Of a DNA stretch of 64,000 nucleotides, positions 48,746 to 58,323 are shown one piece after another. Within the stretch, counting starts at the first letter, position 1; each line of letters begins with the position of its first letter. Location of the stretch: assembly GCF_007970185.1 (NCBI RefSeq), contig NZ_CP042431.1, positions 3,906,001-3,970,000 on the forward strand, in the 5' to 3' direction. The position numbers and the translations under genes were made by a program. The stretch comes from Pseudobacter ginsenosidimutans (GTDB taxonomy: Bacteria > Bacteroidota > Bacteroidia > Chitinophagales > Chitinophagaceae). The notes under the pieces are model-generated. The model saw nothing but the letters and a program-made list of their open reading frames with translations. It did not search any database and had not been told where the DNA came from.

Positions 48746-50986
48746 CTACTTCAGCCAGAACTGCTCCTGCAACACATCCCTTGAATTACCTCCAACAAAC
48801 ACTTCAAATTTTCCCGGCTCCACAACACTATTTCCGGAAGCGTCATAAAAAGACAGGTCACTACTGCCGAGTGTAAACTGAATTGTCTTTGATTCGCCTT
48901 TCTTCAGCATGATCTTCTGATATCCTTTCAGTTCTTTTACAGGCCGGACAATGGAAGCCGCAACATCATTGATGTACAACTGGGCAACTTCCTCTCCATC
49001 ATGATCTCCATCATTGGTGATGGTGACTTTCACCTGTAAAGTGTGGTTGTTATCTAAAATGCTATCACTAAGCGTCAGGTTGCTGTAAGTGAAATGAGAA
49101 TAACTCAGGCCAAAACCAAAGGGATACAATGGATGATTGTCTACATCCCGATAGCGGCTGTACCAGTTCCCTTTTCCGTCGGTAGTGGAAGGACGACCGG
49201 TTTTGAAATGATTATAATAAACAGGGATCTGTCCGGTTGCTTTCGGAAAGCTCATTACTGTTTTTCCGGACGGATTGTATTCACCAGCCAGTACCTGAGC
49301 AATGGCGTTTCCACTTTCAGAGCCTAAGATCCAGGTGTAGAGAATAGCATCGCAGAGATCTGTTATTTCCGTAAGGATCATCGGGCGGCCTGCTGAAACC
49401 ACGGCTATTACAGGTTTACCTGTTTTCTTCAACTCCTTCAGCAGTTCAACCTGGTCTGCCGGGATCGCAATATTGGCGAGGGACCTGTCTTCTCCTGCCA
49501 GGTCTCCGGAAAGCCCGATATTCACCACTGCTATATCTGCAGAGCGGGTTTTGGCAACGGCTTCTGCAATCAACGATTTGTTGGTAGTGGTGGAAAGATC
49601 AACGTATCCGGCGCTGTAGCTGATGGAGGATGTACCAAAAGCCGCAGCCATTCCTTCCTGCAGTGAAACGGCATCATTGGGGTTACCCTGGCCTTTCCAG
49701 AAATCGAATATATGCGACTTGTCACTGGCATACAAACCGATCAGGGCTATCTTTTTTACTTCTTTTTTCAGCGGCAGTACTTTGTTTTCGTTTTTCAATA
49801 AAACTATCGATCGCTTTGCAGCTTCCAGCGACTGCTTTCTGTTCTCATTGCTGAACAAAGTTGCTTTCTCTCTTGCTTCATTGCAATAAGCAAAAGGATT
49901 ATCGAAGAGCCCCAGCTTGAATTTATAATACAATATCCTGCCCACTGCGTCATCGATCTCTTTCATCTGTATTTTTCCCTCCTTCACCAATTCGGGAATA
50001 AACTTAACCATGGCCTGTGTTTCCATATCCATCATACTGCCGGCTGAAATGGCTTTGAAGGCTGCGTCTTTTTTGTCTGCAGCATAACCCCAGTTCACCA
50101 TTTCACCAATGGAGTTCCAGTCGCTCACTACAAAGCCTTTGAAATTCCATTTGTTTTTCAATACATCCGTTACCAGGTATCGGTTGCCCGTAACCGGTAT
50201 ACCTTCAAAAGTGGTGAATCCGTTCATAACTGTAGCGATACCGGCATCGATAGCGGCTTTATAAGGAGGCATGTATTTATTCCACAATGCTACACGCGAA
50301 AGATCTGTATAGGCATATTCTTTTCCGCCTTCTACGGCTCCATAAGCTGCAAAATGTTTTACACAGGCAAGAATATGGTTGGTATCCAGGTTTCCCTGCA
50401 AACCTTTGACGCGTGCGGCAGCCAGTTGTGCTCCATACCAGGGGTCTTCGCCAGCGCCTTCCATTACACGACCCCATCGTGGATCGTCACTGATATCACA
50501 CATCGGACCGAAAGTCCAGTGAACACCTGCGGAGGAAGATTCAGCAGCTGCAACAGCGTGATTGCGTTCCACCTGTTCAAGCTCCCAGCTACAGGCTTCT
50601 GCCAGCGGGATCGGGAAGATGGTCTTATAGCCGTGCATCACATCATATCCAAAGAGCAGTGGAATACCCAGTCTGCCGGCCAGCGCGGCTTCCTGCACCT
50701 GCCGGGTTTTTGCAGCGCCTACTACATTCAGCATAGAGCCTACCTGTCCGTTTTTGATGGCTTCCAGCTTATGCTGCCAGTCTGCATTTCCTGATGCAGG
50801 GCCGGTATTCAGATCGCCGGCCAGTTGATTGAGCTGTCCGGCTTTTTCTTCTACTGTCATTCGCTTCAGCAGATCTGTAACCCGGTCTTCCGTTTTTGCA
50901 TCACTGCGTAAATAAACAGGTTTCTCTGTCGTTTGGCTGCAGGCCATTGTGCATATCAGTAATGCATAGGGTACGAACCTGATCAT
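48746..50986 (-). CDS. bglX: GH3 beta-glucosidase lipoprotein
   Basis: 746 residues from ATG 50986; the upstream GTG frame is ignored because MIRFVPYALLICTMACSQ is a proper lipoprotein signal with Cys16. Full GH3 layout: TIM-barrel domain with FGYDVMHGYKTIFPIPLAEACSWE, GPMCDISDDPRWGRVMEGAGEDP and the nucleophile Asp289 in GFVVSDWNS; alpha/beta domain with NIGLSGDLAGEDRSLANI; and a C-terminal fibronectin-like domain (LYPFGFGLSYSHF). It removes terminal beta-linked glucose (or xylose) from oligosaccharides in the periplasm. Last gene of the locus, 19 bases after GH26. Confidence 0.92.
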   Translation of the reverse strand: MIRFVPYALLICTMACSQTTEKPVYLRSDAKTEDRVTDLLKRMTVEEKAGQLNQLAGDLNTGPASGNADWQHKLEAIKNGQVGSMLNVVGAAKTRQVQEAALAGRLGIPLLFGYDVMHGYKTIFPIPLAEACSWELEQVERNHAVAAAESSSAGVHWTFGPMCDISDDPRWGRVMEGAGEDPWYGAQLAAARVKGLQGNLDTNHILACVKHFAAYGAVEGGKEYAYTDLSRVALWNKYMPPYKAAIDAGIATVMNGFTTFEGIPVTGNRYLVTDVLKNKWNFKGFVVSDWNSIGEMVNWGYAADKKDAAFKAISAGSMMDMETQAMVKFIPELVKEGKIQMKEIDDAVGRILYYKFKLGLFDNPFAYCNEAREKATLFSNENRKQSLEAAKRSIVLLKNENKVLPLKKEVKKIALIGLYASDKSHIFDFWKGQGNPNDAVSLQEGMAAAFGTSSISYSAGYVDLSTTTNKSLIAEAVAKTRSADIAVVNIGLSGDLAGEDRSLANIAIPADQVELLKELKKTGKPVIAVVSAGRPMILTEITDLCDAILYTWILGSESGNAIAQVLAGEYNPSGKTVMSFPKATGQIPVYYNHFKTGRPSTTDGKGNWYSRYRDVDNHPLYPFGFGLSYSHFTYSNLTLSDSILDNNHTLQVKVTITNDGDHDGEEVAQLYINDVAASIVRPVKELKGYQKIMLKKGESKTIQFTLGSSDLSFYDASGNSVVEPGKFEVFVGGNSRDVLQEQFWLK

Positions 50987-51005
50987 AGTTTCCTCATTGT
51001 TTGTG

Positions 51006-52268
51006 TTATTTAATAATCCCTCCCAGGGTTCGGTCACTTATGACGCGGGACCCATTCAGTCCGGCTTTGAAAGCATCGATACTGTTCTGGTCCACAGTGA
51101 AGCGCCAGTCTGTTTCTTTATCGATATTAAACCAGACGATGGAACTGATCTTAGGGAAATTTGTTTCAAGCTGGAGAAACATATCATTGATCCATCCGGC
51201 TTTGTTTCCGCCAGTAGAGGAGCAACCCATTTCAGCAATAAAGATTGGTTTGTTTGGGTGCGTACCGGTTATCCAGTTATAGAGATTTCCAAAAACCTGT
51301 GAAAAGCTTTGCCAGCTTGACCAGTTCTGGGATGTTCCGAAATTATAGCCATCCATTCCGATGATATCTACATACTCATCACCGGGATAGTATGAGTCCA
51401 GTGTCTGCGGATTATTGGCGCCATTTGCATTATTGGGAGACCATGCCCAGCGGGCATTCACGGCTCCTGCTGCTTTCATCTTGTCTTGCACATACCTGAA
51501 CGCCTGCACATAAGTGGATGCTGGCACCAGGGCGCCATTGAAGATGCTCCAGGGATACCAGTCGCCATTGAATTCATGGGCAAAGCGCAGGATGATGGGT
51601 TTGCCGAATGCGGCAATTGCCTGTCCGTATTCCTGAATATCTGCATCATATTTACCAGACATGAGTTCCACCAGTCCCATCTTTGGTTCCAGGGTAATAT
51701 GCGGGAGGTAACCGGCAGCATCTGCATTATTGCAGAATGCAGTGGGGAAGTCCCTGTTGCCAGTCAGGTCCCAGAGATCGAACATCATTACCATGCTTGG
51801 CTTCTTTCCAAACCCGTCATAGAAGGAGAGTGGTGTGCCTGAATCGTCAAAGAATCCCCAGGTCATTTTGCTGGCAGTTTGTTTTTCTGTTACCAGAACA
51901 CTCACATTGGCAGATTGTCCTCCAAAAGAGAGCGTGAAATTTGCATTTCCTGCTGCGGCCGCCGTTCCATTGATCTTGTAAACAAGATGGCCAATTCCTT
52001 TTTCCAATATTCCTTTTTGCAATACTGCATTCAAACCTGTAACACCTGATGAAGTAATGGCATTGCCATCTTCGAAAGCTGCTCCGTTACCACCGGAATA
52101 TGAGATGTACATATTACCGGTAAATTCATCACCGGCAACCGGATCGGCTGACATCACTACCACTGTACCGTTCAGTATTTGTACTTCGGGTGTTGAAGGA
52201 GAGGTGGAGTTCTTGCTGCAATGGGATGCACTCGCCCCGAGAATCAGGCACAGGATTGCTTTAATCAT
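51006..52268 (-). CDS. GH26 endo-beta-mannanase lipoprotein
   Basis: 420 residues from ATG 52268 (MIKAILCLILGASASHCSK; ATGs at 52286 and 52301 are also open). Residues about 30-130 form an Ig-like domain (VQILNGTVVVMSADPVAGDEF). The GH26 barrel follows, with WGFFDDSGTPLSFYDGFGKKP, the acid/base Glu in ILRFAHEFNGDWYPWS and the nucleophile Glu in PIFIAEMGCSS; WAWSPNNANG is also typical. It cuts beta-1,4-mannan chains at the surface. Placed after the glycan-binding protein gene and before GH3. This gene is the main reason to call the locus mannan-directed. Confidence 0.9.
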   Translation of the reverse strand: MIKAILCLILGASASHCSKNSTSPSTPEVQILNGTVVVMSADPVAGDEFTGNMYISYSGGNGAAFEDGNAITSSGVTGLNAVLQKGILEKGIGHLVYKINGTAAAAGNANFTLSFGGQSANVSVLVTEKQTASKMTWGFFDDSGTPLSFYDGFGKKPSMVMMFDLWDLTGNRDFPTAFCNNADAAGYLPHITLEPKMGLVELMSGKYDADIQEYGQAIAAFGKPIILRFAHEFNGDWYPWSIFNGALVPASTYVQAFRYVQDKMKAAGAVNARWAWSPNNANGANNPQTLDSYYPGDEYVDIIGMDGYNFGTSQNWSSWQSFSQVFGNLYNWITGTHPNKPIFIAEMGCSSTGGNKAGWINDMFLQLETNFPKISSIVWFNIDKETDWRFTVDQNSIDAFKAGLNGSRVISDRTLGGIIK

Positions 52269-52312
52269 AATTGTTGCTTCTTTCATTATCAAAACTTTCA
52301 TTACTTACACAA

Positions 52313-53626
52313 CTATTTTACAAACAGGATATCATCGAAATACACCACTTCATTCTGTGGCACGTTCCAGTTGTTCAATCTCCAGCCAAACTTTCTGAAT
52401 GCATTTCCTTTGCTCCACATGGGTTTTCCGGAAGTTGGTCCAATGGGTATTTTGTAATAGGTCCAGGTGGGTGAAACGATAATGCCTACACCGGCGAAAT
52501 CATTTCCATATCCTTCCGGCATTCCATCTCCCATCAAACTCATCTGGATACCTTCATTACCTGTTCCATTGGTAGTACTTCTTGCCCAGAACGTGATATA
52601 GTTGTAGCCATCGTTTACGAAGTTGGAAGCGTTCACAAGTCCGCCCGGAGAGTAATTGTTCCCGTAATAAGTGATGGCCAGTGAGCTGGTACCCCGTTTG
52701 ACAATTGAATTGGATACTGCCTGCTCTGAACCATAATCATCTCCATCATTGTTACGGCCGATATTGGGTCCGTAATTATCGGTAAATACTCTGTAGGCAT
52801 TGTCTGTATTCACCAGTTCAAAACCGGATTGTGTGGTGCCGAATGGAGTAACAAGGTTTACTGTGCTCCTGAAGATTTCATTCATTGCCGGCATCTTTAC
52901 TACTATGCTGGTAGCTGTTTGAGAAACGATAGGGATATTGATAGCTGAAGTGGTGAAATTGAGAGCCGTTACCTTATCCAGGTTTTGCCCCGTGAAGGTA
53001 ACGGTTACACCTTCAGAAACGTTGTATTCAGATGTGCCTGTTGCTGATGGGAACAGGCCGGCAATATTCAGGTCAACAATGGTGGTGGCCCTTGCCTTAT
53101 CGATATTGTATTTACTTGCATTGGTTATTTCAACCGCCAGCAGCAGGTGTTTGCCGAGGTAAGCGGGATCGATGATCAGGCTGTTGTCTACCGACAAATA
53201 AAACGTGGCGGAGCCGCTTGAAGGAACTTCCAGTCTGGCTGGAAGGGTGTAGGCTGTAGCTGGCATGGCTAAATAATCAGGCCCCAGCGTTCCACTGTTC
53301 AACAGCTTCTGGATAGTATCGTTGTTTACTTTGATATCCACGCTATAGGCTCCTGTTGCAGTACCAGATAGTGCAGCACCTAAAATGATGTTTACTTTTC
53401 CACTTTTTTCGTCTACCACATAATTTACGCCGGTAGGGCTGGTGCCATTCGAAGAGCTGGGAACGGGATAATTGGCGTTCAGCCCCAGGGATACATTCAC
53501 GCTCTGTGGCATATAGATGAGAGGGATGCCATAATCCTTTGCCGAATCGTCTTTCTCACAGGAAGTGAACAGATACAATACGGCAAACACAGTCAATATA
53601 GCAGCTGTTATTTTCTTGGCGTTCAT
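52313..53626 (-). CDS. Surface glycan-binding lipoprotein with DUF1735-like and IPT/TIG domains
   Basis: 437 residues. Lipoprotein signal ending LYLFTSCEK. An N-terminal DUF1735-like beta domain (about 30-185: YMPQSVNVSLGLNANYPVP, ATFYLSVDNSLIIDPAYLGKHLLLAV) is followed by an IPT/TIG domain (about 195-275: VSEGVTVTFTGQNLDKVTALNF). A C-terminal carbohydrate-binding-like jelly roll (SSLAITYYGNNYSPGG, YNYITFWARSTTNG, VVYFDDILFV) ends the protein. This is the SusE/SGBP-B position, after SusD and before the mannanase. It would hold polysaccharide at the cell surface. Confidence 0.87.
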   Translation of the reverse strand: MNAKKITAAILTVFAVLYLFTSCEKDDSAKDYGIPLIYMPQSVNVSLGLNANYPVPSSSNGTSPTGVNYVVDEKSGKVNIILGAALSGTATGAYSVDIKVNNDTIQKLLNSGTLGPDYLAMPATAYTLPARLEVPSSGSATFYLSVDNSLIIDPAYLGKHLLLAVEITNASKYNIDKARATTIVDLNIAGLFPSATGTSEYNVSEGVTVTFTGQNLDKVTALNFTTSAINIPIVSQTATSIVVKMPAMNEIFRSTVNLVTPFGTTQSGFELVNTDNAYRVFTDNYGPNIGRNNDGDDYGSEQAVSNSIVKRGTSSLAITYYGNNYSPGGLVNASNFVNDGYNYITFWARSTTNGTGNEGIQMSLMGDGMPEGYGNDFAGVGIIVSPTWTYYKIPIGPTSGKPMWSKGNAFRKFGWRLNNWNVPQNEVVYFDDILFVK

Positions 53627-53645
53627 GATTGAATTTTTTTAGTTG

Positions 53646-55367
53646 TTACCAACCCGGATTCTGTATCAGCGCTCCGTTTGAAATATTGATTTCAGATTGT
53701 GGGAAAGGATAGTAATTCATTTTGGGAGCGATGAATACACGGTTTTGTACAGTTCTGGGCGTGTAAATAAAATCTCCCAGGTTATTTTGAGTTATTTCAA
53801 CTCCGGTGACCGGCTGGTTTTGAATAGTAACGGCATCGCCCCAGCGAACCAGATCCCAATACCTGTAATTCTCGAAAGCCAGCTCGATCCTCCGTTCATG
53901 TTTTACTGCATCCCTGAAAGCTGTTTGTCCGGTAGCGGTGGTGGCTGGCATATTCACTCCGGGTCTGGCGCGTACCATGTTCAGCGCCTGGCGGGCAGTT
54001 AGTCCGGAGCCATTATCATTATCCGGACCATATGCTTCATTCATCGCTTCAGCGTATACCAGTAACAGTTCTCCGTAACGGAATACAGGCCAGTTGTGAG
54101 GAGTAACTGCATTGTTGACCAGATCTACATTGTCGTTCAAGAATTTCCTGAGATAATAACCTGTTTTGCTGGCATTGATCCTTCTTCGGTCGTCAATACC
54201 ACCTGGCGCCTGATTGATCACGCGATTATTCCAGGTGCTTCCATTGGTAACGATGGATGCAGCTAACCTGGGGTCCCTGTTGGCATATGGATTGCCCGGA
54301 ACAGGCGTGCCGGTATATTCATATGCATTTACCAGGTTATGCGTTGGCGTTATACCGCTGTTGCCACCGGCTGTGGCAATGGGATAGTTGGCGCGCTCCA
54401 GGTCATTGCTGGCAGGGTTTCTGATAGCAAGGATCGTTTCATTGCTTAACAAGGTATTGCTGCCAAGGAAGTAATTCCTGTAATTCCCATCTAGACTATT
54501 CCTGCCGCCATCGTTGTCTGTACGTTGGGCAAAAAGGATGGCTTCTTTCGCGGCGTCTGCTGCAGCCAGCCATTTTGCATTATTGTTGGCGGGGTTATGT
54601 AACGGGCTCGCTGCATATAATAGTACGCGGGCTTTTAAGGCCAGTGCTGCACCAACGGTCCACCTTCCATCCTGGTTTGTGAAGGATGAGGTTTTCCAGT
54701 TGGGCTGCAAGTCGTTTTTGTATGTATCGATCTCTGAGATAATATAAGATACCACCTCATCAAATGTGGAAGCTGCAACAGAAGGTTTTTCAGATGCCGG
54801 ATATGTTTTCGTGATCAATGGAACACCTCCATATCTTTTTGACAGCTCAAAATAAAAATATGCACGAAGGATATGTGCTTCAGGAATTGCCCGGGCCATC
54901 AGCGCTACATCATTCAGGTAGTTTTGTTTTGTATCTGCCGTGATGGTATCGCGGTTGGTAGCAAGCAGCGCTTTGTAGTTGCCGCCATTTTTTGCGAGAT
55001 ATTCCAAAAAGAAATTGACAGAATAAATACCGGCGTAATAATGATTGTACCTGTCATCGGGATTAGTGAACTGGTTCCAGTTCCCGTTATTGAAAAGATA
55101 CACAGAGCCAACACTGTTTGTTTGTACTGCTTCATCGGTCACTGCCGCAAAGAGGTTGCCATCCAGGATCGAAAACTGGTTTACCTGCTGGAAATAAGCA
55201 TATGGAGCATTGGCAAACTGTATGAGGCTGGTATAGTTCCCGTCCACATTGTTCTGGCCTGGTTGTGTATCCAGCCTGGTGTCTAAAAAATCCTTGCTAC
55301 AGGCAGTCAGCCCGAGGATTGCCAGGCCTGCGATGACTTTGGTTGTTCTGTTATATAGTAATCTCAT
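53646..55367 (-). CDS. SusD/RagB-family nutrient-binding lipoprotein
   Basis: 573 residues. Lipoprotein signal ending ILGLTACSKDF. SusD fold with N-terminal DTRLDTQPGQNNVDGNYTS, the TPR-like helical core (AIPEAHILRAYFYFELSKRYGGVPLIT), VLLYAASPLHNPANNNAKW, and the C-terminal HERRIELAFENYRYWDLVRWGDA and YYPFPQSEINISNGALIQNPGW. It caps the SusC pore encoded 15 bases upstream and delivers oligosaccharide. Confidence 0.95.
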   Translation of the reverse strand: MRLLYNRTTKVIAGLAILGLTACSKDFLDTRLDTQPGQNNVDGNYTSLIQFANAPYAYFQQVNQFSILDGNLFAAVTDEAVQTNSVGSVYLFNNGNWNQFTNPDDRYNHYYAGIYSVNFFLEYLAKNGGNYKALLATNRDTITADTKQNYLNDVALMARAIPEAHILRAYFYFELSKRYGGVPLITKTYPASEKPSVAASTFDEVVSYIISEIDTYKNDLQPNWKTSSFTNQDGRWTVGAALALKARVLLYAASPLHNPANNNAKWLAAADAAKEAILFAQRTDNDGGRNSLDGNYRNYFLGSNTLLSNETILAIRNPASNDLERANYPIATAGGNSGITPTHNLVNAYEYTGTPVPGNPYANRDPRLAASIVTNGSTWNNRVINQAPGGIDDRRRINASKTGYYLRKFLNDNVDLVNNAVTPHNWPVFRYGELLLVYAEAMNEAYGPDNDNGSGLTARQALNMVRARPGVNMPATTATGQTAFRDAVKHERRIELAFENYRYWDLVRWGDAVTIQNQPVTGVEITQNNLGDFIYTPRTVQNRVFIAPKMNYYPFPQSEINISNGALIQNPGW

Positions 55368-55382
55368 AAACTGCTGTTTTAT

Positions 55383-58289
55383 TTAAAAGGATAATGAAAC
55401 ACCGGCGTTGAAAGATTTGATACCAGGATAACCTGCGGGTGCTTCCGGATCCAGTTTGTATTCTTTATAGAAAGATGACCAGATAACAGGATTGACGGCA
55501 GTAGCAAATACCCTGAGTTTGGTCAGGTGTAAATTCTTTATCAGCGATGCCGGTAAATTGTAACCCAATTGCAGTGAGCGCAATTTCAGGAAACTGGCAT
55601 CCTTCATCCAGAAGGTTGAATTGGTGTAATTGTTTGTGTTGCTCATTGTGGTCAGCCGTGGAAAATTTGCCGTGTTGCGTGTGTCGATCTGCTGATCGGG
55701 ATAATAAGCCCAGGCATTGCCGGCAATAGGGTAGATAGTGGTATTGCCTGCAAAGGGCACCACCTGGTTATAAGCTGATCCAAGCAGGTTTACACTAAGA
55801 CCGGATGCTCCCTGGAACAATGCCGACAGGTCGAAGTTCTTATAAGTAAATGCCAGATTGAAAGAGTAATAAAATGAAGGATACCCCGGATTGCCGATCC
55901 TGGTGATATCTGTGTTATCTATCACTCCGTTCTTATCGAGGTCCTGGTATTTCAGATCGCCTGGTTGTACCGGCCCGAATCCGGGAACAGGAACTCCTGC
56001 CTTCAATGTTCCATCGGCATTGAAATCTTCCAATTGATAAAAGCCGGCGGCCACCAACCCCATTGGGCTGCCAACAGGCCGGCCGGTTGTATTGGAGAAG
56101 TTATTCTTGTTGGGGATCTCTGCCTGGTAATCGATTTTGTTGCTGGCATAAGCCCCCATGAGATCCAGCGCATATTGCAGGTCGCCCACTTTATCTGCAT
56201 AGCTGATAGCCATCTCGATTCCCCTGTTGGTTACCTTGCCGATGTTTTGCAATGGCAGCATATCTGATCCTGTATACCCGAGATAACCCGGTATCAGGTT
56301 GTTCCTTGAAATGATGCCACTACGTTTGTCCAGGAACCAGGTAGCATTGATGTTCAATTTTTTAAGCAGGGCAAGATCGAAGCCGGCTTCATACTTCAGG
56401 CTTTCTTCTGCAGTGATATCAGGTGATGCAAGTCTGCCGAGACTAAGGCCATTATTGTAATTCAGGCTATTGTTACCCGTTATGCTGCCCGGCACATACC
56501 TGTAGTATTGCTGGTAGAGATAGCGGCCCTGATTGGTTTGATCATTGCCGGATTTGCCGGCAGCGGCTCTCAGTTTCAAATGACTGATCCAACTGTTATC
56601 CTGGAGGAAAGATTCATCGGAAACAATCCAGCCAAGTGATACCGCGGGATAAAATTTCCAGCGATTCCCTCCGGCATAATTATCGGAGCCGCTATAGCCC
56701 CAGCCGATCTCGCCAATGTACTTCCCTTTATAAGTGTAGTTGGCCCGTCCTCCTATATTTTGAAAATGGTAGGAGATCCTGGATGGGTCCTGGTTTGCAT
56801 CAGGGATCATATCGCTTGCATAATAATTCACAGCAGCAGTGATCGCATGATCGTTGAAGGTTCGATCATATCCTGCCATCAGGTTGGATTGACGCCAGGT
56901 GAGTTGTCCGTATGGTGTGTTGACGCCAAAATTGATCTGGGTGGTTCTGTCGGCAGTTGCCTGCTGTCCTTCATAAAATCTCGCGTAGGTGGCTGTTTTA
57001 TTCTGGATCACCCTTGACCAGGTATTGAATGAAACAGACTGACTTAAATAAAAGCCCGGCGTAATAAACCCAAGGTCTTCCTTCAGACTGAAATTACCTT
57101 GCAGCGTTCTGTCGTGCGAAGTATAAATACCTGTTGCATTCAGTTGAGCAACGGGATTGTTGGGGTATAAAGTATTCCCTGACCAATTGCCGGTTGCAGG
57201 ATCTTTTACAGGGTAGATATTGTTGGGATATGTTGACAATTGCCTCCAGTAAGCCTGCGCGTTATCGTATGTATTGTTGCTGAAAGGGTATTGATAGTTT
57301 TCAATTCTTCCTCCCAGGTCTACCCTGCCTTCAAATATTTTGAAGAACCTGAGATCGATATTTGAACGAAGGGTGAACCTGCGCAGCCCGGTATTGCTTC
57401 CCAGCTCTCCATCTTTTGGTGCGTTGTACAATCCTGTCTGGCTCATATAATCCACAAACAGGTTGTACCTGGCGGTTTCGCTTATACCTCCCTGTATGTT
57501 CACGTTTGCATCGGTAAAGGCCGCTGATTTTTTCAACGCTTCACTGAACCAGTCAACATTGGTGGCTTTACCATCTTTGTAGTCCTGTAGCTGTGCATCA
57601 CTATATGCAGGCGACCAGATATATTTATTCCCATTCAATGCATAGTTGTCGTTGCTGATGGCCTGATTGTATAACCTGGCATAATTGTAAGCATCGTATG
57701 GTTTGCGGATATTGGTTGCCTGTTGAATGCCTGTTATCAGCTGTGCATCTACCTTGAATTTTCCAGAACCCGCGCGTTTGGTAGTTACCCATAAAATACC
57801 GTTGGCGCCCTTCATGCCGAATGTTGCCAGTGATACCGGATCTTTCAAAAGTGTAATGCTTTCAATTTCTCCGGCGGCCAGGTACTGAAAATAAAAGGAG
57901 ATATCTACCTGGAACCCATCCACGAAACAAACAATGCCGGGCTGATCGTAAGTACCCCTGCCGCGCATAAAGAGCGAAGCCTGATCGTAACCGGGTTGTC
58001 CGTTATTTTGTGTTACCATCAATCCGTTGAGCCTTCCATAAAGGGTATTGGTAAGGTTGGCCACCGGCATCTTTCCCAATACTTCACCGGTGGTATTGGA
58101 ATTGGAAGTGATGGATCTTTCTTTGGAGATGCGTAAAAGCGGGCCGGGTTCATAGACCGTTCCGGCTTCACCGGCAGCTCTCCGGAGTGTATCCTGTAAA
58201 GCAGACTGGGCGCCGGCTGATAATGTGCAACCTGTGAATGCTGCTGCCATCAGGATGCCTGCTGCTTTTGATGTAAAATAATTCTTCAT
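55383..58289 (-). CDS. SusC/RagA-family TonB-dependent transporter, short N-terminus
   Basis: 968 residues from ATG 58289 (MKNYFTSKAAGILMAAAFTG signal); an upstream GTG at 58322 is ignored. The protein lacks the carboxypeptidase-regulatory domain seen in most SusC proteins and goes almost directly to a plug: NTLYGRLNGLMVTQNNGQPGYDQAS, IVCFVDGF, IESITLLKDPVSLATFGMKGANGILWVTTKRAG. A 22-strand barrel follows, with FRRFT-like LRRFTLRSNIDLRF and GDLKYQDLDKNGVID. It pairs with the SusD encoded downstream. Confidence 0.93.
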   Translation of the reverse strand: MKNYFTSKAAGILMAAAFTGCTLSAGAQSALQDTLRRAAGEAGTVYEPGPLLRISKERSITSNSNTTGEVLGKMPVANLTNTLYGRLNGLMVTQNNGQPGYDQASLFMRGRGTYDQPGIVCFVDGFQVDISFYFQYLAAGEIESITLLKDPVSLATFGMKGANGILWVTTKRAGSGKFKVDAQLITGIQQATNIRKPYDAYNYARLYNQAISNDNYALNGNKYIWSPAYSDAQLQDYKDGKATNVDWFSEALKKSAAFTDANVNIQGGISETARYNLFVDYMSQTGLYNAPKDGELGSNTGLRRFTLRSNIDLRFFKIFEGRVDLGGRIENYQYPFSNNTYDNAQAYWRQLSTYPNNIYPVKDPATGNWSGNTLYPNNPVAQLNATGIYTSHDRTLQGNFSLKEDLGFITPGFYLSQSVSFNTWSRVIQNKTATYARFYEGQQATADRTTQINFGVNTPYGQLTWRQSNLMAGYDRTFNDHAITAAVNYYASDMIPDANQDPSRISYHFQNIGGRANYTYKGKYIGEIGWGYSGSDNYAGGNRWKFYPAVSLGWIVSDESFLQDNSWISHLKLRAAAGKSGNDQTNQGRYLYQQYYRYVPGSITGNNSLNYNNGLSLGRLASPDITAEESLKYEAGFDLALLKKLNINATWFLDKRSGIISRNNLIPGYLGYTGSDMLPLQNIGKVTNRGIEMAISYADKVGDLQYALDLMGAYASNKIDYQAEIPNKNNFSNTTGRPVGSPMGLVAAGFYQLEDFNADGTLKAGVPVPGFGPVQPGDLKYQDLDKNGVIDNTDITRIGNPGYPSFYYSFNLAFTYKNFDLSALFQGASGLSVNLLGSAYNQVVPFAGNTTIYPIAGNAWAYYPDQQIDTRNTANFPRLTTMSNTNNYTNSTFWMKDASFLKLRSLQLGYNLPASLIKNLHLTKLRVFATAVNPVIWSSFYKEYKLDPEAPAGYPGIKSFNAGVSLSF

Positions 58290-58323
58290 ATAGCTAAGTC
58301 TTCTATGATTATGAGTTTGCACA